Source of the DNA: a virus
Direction: 5' to 3' (one strand)
Virus record (IMG/VR): IMGVR_UViG_3300005511_000070
Coordinates: 1-25,787 of that record
Length of the DNA: 25,787 nucleotides
The translations under genes were made by a program, and so were the position numbers. Numbering within the stretch: position 1 is the stretch's first letter; each line of letters opens with the position of its first letter. The notes below the pieces were generated by a model. The model ran no database searches and had not been told where the DNA came from. It saw only the letters and a list, made by a program, of their open reading frames with translations. Shown in pieces: positions 21,422-25,787 of the stretch.

Positions 21422-21577
21422 ATGCTCGGCACCATCCTCCTCATCATCCTGATCCTGCTCCTCATCGGAGCCCTCCCGAACTGGCCTTACTCGGCAAGCT
21501 GGGGTTACGGACCGACCGGAGGCGTTGCTCTCGTTCTCACGATTATCATCATTCTGGTCTTGCTGGGGCGGGTTTGA
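21422..21577 (+). CDS. DUF3309 mini membrane protein
   Basis: A 51-residue protein of the pattern hydrophobic helix, short loop with 'LPNWPYSASWGYGPTGG', hydrophobic helix, ending GRV. That is the DUF3309 signature, widespread in alphaproteobacteria and some other bacteria; function unknown. AGGAG lies eight bases upstream of the ATG. A DUF3309 protein in a phage late region is unusual, so capture from a host genome is possible. Confidence 0.8.
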   Translation: MLGTILLIILILLLIGALPNWPYSASWGYGPTGGVALVLTIIIILVLLGRV

Positions 21578-21590
21578 CCCAAGGTGCCGT

Positions 21591-22037
21591 ATGCCATCTC
21601 TGAGTGCGAAGCAGCGCCGGTTCGTCTCCGAGTACCTGATTGATCTGAACGCTACCAAGGCGGCCATACGAGCTGGCTATAGCGCTAAGACGGCGCGCAG
21701 TGTCGGGTCAGAGAACCTTTCAAAACCTGACATCGCTGCAGCCATCGCCAAGGCGCAAGAGAAAGTCGAGAAGAAGGCGGAATGGACGGCCGCTGACAGG
21801 CTTCAAGCCCTCAAGACGATCTTCGATAGCCACGCGGAGAAAGACGCTCGGGTGGCGATCTCTGCGATCGCTGAGGCCAACAAGATGCAGGGCAGTTATG
21901 CCCCGCTGAAGCGCGAACACTCCGGCCCGAACGGCGGCCCGATCGAGTACGCCAACCTGACCGAAGAGGAAATTGATGCTCGCATTGCAGCCCTCGCAGC
22001 TGGTGCTGGCGAAGATGAGCCTGAGGGAGAAGCGTGA
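21591..22037 (+). CDS. terS: terminase small subunit
   Basis: A 148-residue protein whose N-terminus 'LSAKQRRFVSEYLIDLNATKAAIRAGYSAKTARSVGSENLSKPDI' (about 4-48) is the terminase-small helix-turn-helix of the phage packaging type. The middle is charged helix ('AKAQEKVEKKAEWTAADRLQAL'), and the tail is acidic. TerS recognises the phage packaging site and loads TerL. Start MPSLSAKQ at 21591 is chosen because longer readings would cross the DUF3309 gene. It overlaps terL by 62 bases. Confidence 0.88.
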   Translation: MPSLSAKQRRFVSEYLIDLNATKAAIRAGYSAKTARSVGSENLSKPDIAAAIAKAQEKVEKKAEWTAADRLQALKTIFDSHAEKDARVAISAIAEANKMQGSYAPLKREHSGPNGGPIEYANLTEEEIDARIAALAAGAGEDEPEGEA

Positions 22038-23655
22038 ATACCTCGCCCTTCTCGAAGCAAAGCGGAAGAGGCAGGCAGAGCGAGAGCAGAGGGAGCGCGT
22101 CGAGGCAGACGCCGGTGGATGGAAGGCAGAGAAAGAGCGCTGCGCCGCCGACATCCTTTACTGGTTCGACAAGTGGGTTTGGACATACGACCCGCGCTTG
22201 GTAGGCAAGCCAGGCGGCGCCTACGTTCAATTCAGGCTCTGGCCAAGGCAGCGCGAAGCCGTTCTCTGGCTGCTGGAAAAGATCAGGCGCGAGGAAGAGG
22301 GGCTTATCGAGAAAAGCCGTGACACCGGGGCGACCTACATCACGGCCGGCGTAGCGCTGCATCAGTGGCTCTTTAACCCGGGCTTCAAGGCAACGTTCGG
22401 CTCTCGCAAGGTCGATTACGTTGACAAGAAGGATAACCCGGACAGCATCTTCGCCAAGATACGGATCATGGGCCGACGCCTGCCTCCTGAGATGCTCCCC
22501 GAGGGCTTCTCGTGGGCGCAGCACGACAACTACATGCGCCTGGCCAACCCCGAGACAGGCGCTGTGATATCGGGCGAGGGCGGCGAGGATATGGGCCGCG
22601 GCGGTCGATCCTCGATGTACGTCGTCGACGAAGCGGCATTCGTTCCGAACGCTGAGGTAGTCGAGAAGGCACTGTCCGGCAACACCGATTGCGTCATCTG
22701 GGTTTCGTCGGTCAATGGCATGGGCAACCTCTTCGCCCGCAAGCGCCACTCGATCCTTAAGCCAAACCAGATCATGCGCATCCACTGGCGCGATGATCCT
22801 CGCAAGACAGAAGAGTGGGCCGCGAACAAGCAGGCCAGCTTCTCCGACCCGACCACATGGGCGAGCGAGTACGATATCGACTACAGCGCATCGGTGGAGG
22901 GCATCTGCATCCCGGCGCTGTGGGTGGAGAGTGCTAAGCGCCTTCGCAGCCTGGAGCCACGCCTAAGGCCGAGCAACGATGGCCGCCTTGGCGTGGACGT
23001 CGGCGCCGGCAAGGCCAAGTCAATTGTCGTCCCCAGGCGGGGGGCGGTCGTCGAGGTGCCGCATAGCCGCGGTGATCCTGATACCACCGAGACTGCCTGG
23101 TGGGCGCTTGAAGCTGCCTTGTCAGAGCGGTGCGACACGCTGAACTTCGATGCCCCTGGCGTCGGTGCAGGCGTCTCGTCCACGATGATGCATCGGTCGG
23201 ACGATCCAGAGAAGGCGAGGCTGTTTGCGCACCTGACGGTGACGCCGATCAACACCGGCCTTCCGCCCTCGGAAGATCGGGAATGGCCGGACGGTCGAAC
23301 CTCGGTAGAGATGTTCGGGAACCTGAAGGCTGAAATCTGGTGGCTTTGCCGCACGGCCTTGCAGCGCACGCATGAGCACGTCCTGTGGCTCGAAGGTAAG
23401 GGCGGCCTGCAGCACGAGGTCACCGACCTTCTGGCGCTGCCCAGTGGCGACAAGGAATCCGACGAGCTCTGCCTGCAGCTCTCCCTGGTGAAGTGGGGGC
23501 GCAATGAAAAGGGCAAGATCGTCATCGAACGGAAAGAGGCGCTCGCAAAGCGCGGTATCGCATCGCCTGACTATGCTGATGCGCTGATGCTGACATTCGT
23601 GGACCCGCCGGCAGGACCGACGGTCGCCATGTTCCTGAGCAAGAGGCACCGATGA
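21976..23655 (+). CDS. terL: terminase large subunit
   Basis: A 559-residue packaging motor and nuclease. The ATPase half has a deviant Walker A region ('EKSRDTGATY', about 112-121) and Walker B 'SSMYVVDEAAF' (about 212-222, Asp218-Glu219). The nuclease half has acidic positions in 'GRLGVDVGAG', 'FDAPGVGAG' and 'SPDYADALML'. It cuts concatemers and pumps DNA into the prohead. ATG 21976 is preferred for the AGAGGA site just upstream; TTG 21973 and ATG 22015 are possible. Overlap with terS suggests coupled translation; the gene also overlaps the portal start (ATGA). Confidence 0.93.
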   Translation: MLALQPSQLVLAKMSLREKREYLALLEAKRKRQAEREQRERVEADAGGWKAEKERCAADILYWFDKWVWTYDPRLVGKPGGAYVQFRLWPRQREAVLWLLEKIRREEEGLIEKSRDTGATYITAGVALHQWLFNPGFKATFGSRKVDYVDKKDNPDSIFAKIRIMGRRLPPEMLPEGFSWAQHDNYMRLANPETGAVISGEGGEDMGRGGRSSMYVVDEAAFVPNAEVVEKALSGNTDCVIWVSSVNGMGNLFARKRHSILKPNQIMRIHWRDDPRKTEEWAANKQASFSDPTTWASEYDIDYSASVEGICIPALWVESAKRLRSLEPRLRPSNDGRLGVDVGAGKAKSIVVPRRGAVVEVPHSRGDPDTTETAWWALEAALSERCDTLNFDAPGVGAGVSSTMMHRSDDPEKARLFAHLTVTPINTGLPPSEDREWPDGRTSVEMFGNLKAEIWWLCRTALQRTHEHVLWLEGKGGLQHEVTDLLALPSGDKESDELCLQLSLVKWGRNEKGKIVIERKEALAKRGIASPDYADALMLTFVDPPAGPTVAMFLSKRHR

Positions 23656-25028
23656 ACCAAGTTGTACGGCTGGCAAACTACGCACAGCGCCGGCTCGGCA
23701 GCATGTTCCCGGCCTTCTTCCCGGGTCAGAACGTCAAGCATGACTACTACAAGGACTTCGGCTGGCCTGAGACGCTGACCTTTGATCAGCTCTACAAGAT
23801 GTATCTGCGCAACGGCGTGGCTGCTGCCGGCGTGGACAAGACGGCACTGAAGACATGGCAGGACGCGCCATTCCTCCTTGAGCAGGAGCGCGACGGCTCG
23901 GAAACCGGCCCGCAGAAGGAAACGACACTCGAAAGGGATATCCGCAAGAAGTTTGCCGCGCTGCGCCTGTGGGCCAAGCTTGCCGATGCGGACCGCATGG
24001 CAATGGTGGGCGGCTATTCCGGCGTGATCCTACGGGTGAGGGACGGCAAGGCATTCGACCAGCCAGTCGACCGCGTACCGGGTGGGCTCGATGGTCTTTA
24101 TAAGGTCGACCCGGTCTGGAAAGGTCAGCTCACGGTCGCCGAATATGATGCTGATCCTCGGTCGGAAACCTATGGCGAGCCGACCATGTATCAGTTCACC
24201 GAGTCCGCTCTGGACGGTGACAAGAAGCAGAATCGCCAGCTTCGCATCCATCCCGACCGCGTGCTGATCTGGTCGGAAGACGGCACGATCTATGGCCGGT
24301 CGATCCTTGAACCTGGCTTCAACGACCTGATTGACATGGACAAGGTCAAGGGCGCGGGGGGCGAGGGCTTCTGGAAGAACGCCAAGTCGGCGCCGGTGCT
24401 CGAAATCGACAAGGAAGCCAAGATCGACCAGATGGCGAAGGCCATGGGTGTCACGGTCGAAGAGCTTGCCGACAAGATGAACGATCAGGTGGCCGACTAT
24501 AACGCCGGCTTCGATCAGCTTCTGATGCTCATGGGCATGCAGGCGAAGCAGCTCAATGTTACGCTGCCGTCGCCCGAGCACTTCTTCGGAACCCCGCTGA
24601 GCTCGTTCGCAGCCTCCATCACTATGCCGGTGAAGATCCTGATCGGCATGCAGACAGGCGAGCGCGCCAGCCAAGAGGATGCAGACGAGTGGGCGCAGAC
24701 CTGCATGTCGCGCCGCGCCAATATCACGCATCCGAACATCATGGAGTTTGTCACACGGCTCGTTCGCTTCGGCATCCTGCCGGAGAAGGACTGGTTCATC
24801 GACCAGGCCGACCTGACAGAGGCATCGATGGGCGAGAAGATCGACCGCGCCGTGAAGATGGCCGACGTCAACCAGAAGACCGGCACCACCGAGTGGGTCT
24901 TCACGCCCGAGGATATCCGCGGCGCCGTCGGCTATGAGCCGCTGGACGAAGGCGACAAGTATCGAGACGAAGCGACGGATGAAGAAACCGCCGCATCTCT
25001 CGGGAAACCCACACCCACACAGGAATAA
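23652..25028 (+). CDS. phage portal protein (PF06381/DUF1073 type)
   Basis: A 458-residue protein following terL directly, as portals do. It has 'DFGWPETLTFDQLYKMYLRNGVAAAGVDKTA' near 35-65, 'VPGGLDGLYKVDPVWKGQL' (about 140-160), 'RIHPDRVLIWSEDGTIYGRSILEP' (about 196-220) and a long helical stem before 'LLMLMGMQAKQLNVTLPSPEHFFG'. A ring of 12 would form the packaging vertex. The family is now named anti-CBASS Acb1-like in some databases because of shared domain architecture; the head-gene context supports a portal. No defence role is implied by sequence. Confidence 0.9.
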   Translation: MNQVVRLANYAQRRLGSMFPAFFPGQNVKHDYYKDFGWPETLTFDQLYKMYLRNGVAAAGVDKTALKTWQDAPFLLEQERDGSETGPQKETTLERDIRKKFAALRLWAKLADADRMAMVGGYSGVILRVRDGKAFDQPVDRVPGGLDGLYKVDPVWKGQLTVAEYDADPRSETYGEPTMYQFTESALDGDKKQNRQLRIHPDRVLIWSEDGTIYGRSILEPGFNDLIDMDKVKGAGGEGFWKNAKSAPVLEIDKEAKIDQMAKAMGVTVEELADKMNDQVADYNAGFDQLLMLMGMQAKQLNVTLPSPEHFFGTPLSSFAASITMPVKILIGMQTGERASQEDADEWAQTCMSRRANITHPNIMEFVTRLVRFGILPEKDWFIDQADLTEASMGEKIDRAVKMADVNQKTGTTEWVFTPEDIRGAVGYEPLDEGDKYRDEATDEETAASLGKPTPTQE

Positions 25029-25034
25029 TCGCTC

Positions 25035-25787
25035 ATGCCCCAGGTGCGTGTGAACGTCAGGTCACTGGCGAACGTGAAGGCTGTCCGCAAGGAAAAGCGC
25101 AACGGCCGTGATGTGGTTATCGTGCCCTCGGCGACCCTGCCGGACGACATCATCATGAACGGGATCAAATACCCGTCCGAGGAGATCGAGAAGAGCTATC
25201 TGACGCTCAACCGGTCGCCGGCTCCACTCGGTCATCCGCTGGTCAACGGCAAGTTCATCTCCGCCCGAGACCCGGAAGGCGTCAACATCGGCCATATCGG
25301 GGCATGGAACGAGAACGTGCGCCGGGAAGGCGGCCGCGTGCTGCTGGACAAGGTGATCGATGTTGAGGTCGCCAACCGCACGGAAGGCGGAAGGGCAGTT
25401 CTTGCCGCGATTGAGGCAGGCGGCCCGGTCCACACCTCGACTGGTCTTCTCGCCACTATGGAGACGGTCAACGCCTCCGATCACAAGCGCATTGCCCGAA
25501 ACATGGTGTTTGACCATGACGCGATCCTCATTGGCGAGGAGGGCGCAGCCACCCCCGATCAGGGCGTCGGCATGCTCGTCAACGCCAAGGGCGAGATGGA
25601 AGACATCGAGGTCGTCAACTCCGCACTGACGGACGCCGCCGACCAGGAAATCGACTGGGCTGGAACACGCCTCGTTGAAGCTCTCATGCGCCGGAAGAAC
25701 GTCGGCCTGTGGGAGAAGACCAAGACCGCAATGATGGAAGCCTTGGGCTTCAACGAGCGGGAATCCTCAACCAACACGAAGGAAGAC
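25035..25787 (+). CDS. DUF2213-family head protein, cut by the window end
   Basis: Open from ATG 25035 to the window edge (251 codons, no stop). The segment 'SPAPLGHPLVNGKFISAR', 'VNIGHIGAWNENVRREGGRVLLDKVIDVEVANR' and 'GGPVHTSTGLLA' match DUF2213, a family found next to portal genes and thought to act as prohead protease or scaffold-like protein. Late residues (about 190-251) become acidic/helical. It starts six bases after the portal stop. Its true length and C-terminal domain are unknown here. Confidence 0.85.
   Translation, partial: MPQVRVNVRSLANVKAVRKEKRNGRDVVIVPSATLPDDIIMNGIKYPSEEIEKSYLTLNRSPAPLGHPLVNGKFISARDPEGVNIGHIGAWNENVRREGGRVLLDKVIDVEVANRTEGGRAVLAAIEAGGPVHTSTGLLATMETVNASDHKRIARNMVFDHDAILIGEEGAATPDQGVGMLVNAKGEMEDIEVVNSALTDAADQEIDWAGTRLVEALMRRKNVGLWEKTKTAMMEALGFNERESSTNTKED

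Noticed and set aside
23652-25028. Anti-CBASS Acb1 as a defence-evasion protein
   Set aside because: The label follows a domain name. Position after terL and length fit a portal, and no independent Acb1 enzyme signature could be confirmed.
1-25787. CRISPR arrays or insertion sequences
   Set aside because: No regularly spaced repeats, transposase or terminal repeats were seen on either strand.

Overview
The window is the left part of an integrated tailed temperate phage (siphovirus-like by gene content) in an alphaproteobacterium, most likely Rhizobiales. The phage calls rest on tyrosine integrase, lambda-like repressor region, RecE/RecT-type recombination genes, DnaB helicase, terminase, a portal of the PF06381 type and a DUF2213 protein. 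The host inference rests on high GC, a GcrA-family protein (an alphaproteobacterial regulator family), a DUF3309 mini-protein and Rhizobium-like protein style. The sequence begins inside a tRNA-Cys(GCA) gene, whose 3' half is the probable attachment site; the integrase lies directly next to it and points toward it. The right end of the prophage is outside the window, and the last gene is cut by the window edge.

Layout. (1) 1-101: tRNA 3' half and a perfect hairpin. (2) 98-9434, minus strand: one tightly packed early-left operon, mostly with 4-8 base start/stop overlaps. Read in transcription order it runs from small accessory proteins, through a recombination module (RecE-like nuclease, ExoX-like DEDDh exonuclease, RecT annealing protein), DUF5131, DUF551 and other accessory genes, to HNH endonuclease, excisionase-like protein and integrase. 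(3) 9434-11004: immunity region. A minus-strand S24/LexA-like repressor lies between two operator clusters, each with three copies of a 13-base partial palindrome ATGC-N5-GCAT. One cluster covers the leftward promoter and the other covers the rightward promoter in front of a Cro-like gene, the same logic as lambda OL/OR. Between the left cluster and the repressor is about 300 bases of apparently structured non-coding sequence, then two small plus-strand genes. (4) 10996-20946, plus strand: early-right operon with Cro-like protein, regulators (including a LexA-type DNA-binding domain without protease), RuvC-like nuclease, SNF2-type helicase, an endonuclease VII-like/DNA methyltransferase fusion, DnaB helicase, then a GcrA-like protein and a stand-alone LuxR-type HTH. 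(5) 20947-21577: hairpins and a chain of four mini-genes (49, 25, 45 and 51 codons), three of them membrane or lipoprotein. (6) 21591-25787: packaging and head genes (terS, terL, portal, DUF2213).

How it fits together. The repressor would shut both early operons from the two triple-operator sites. On induction the left operon would supply recombination, excision and integration functions and the right operon would supply replication. The GcrA-like and LuxR-like proteins at the end of the right operon are candidates for switching on the head genes. The most unusual items are the six-site operator set, the structured leader with two mutually exclusive hairpins, the nuclease-methyltransferase fusion, and the mini-gene cluster. 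No wholly new system can be proven from the sequence alone.
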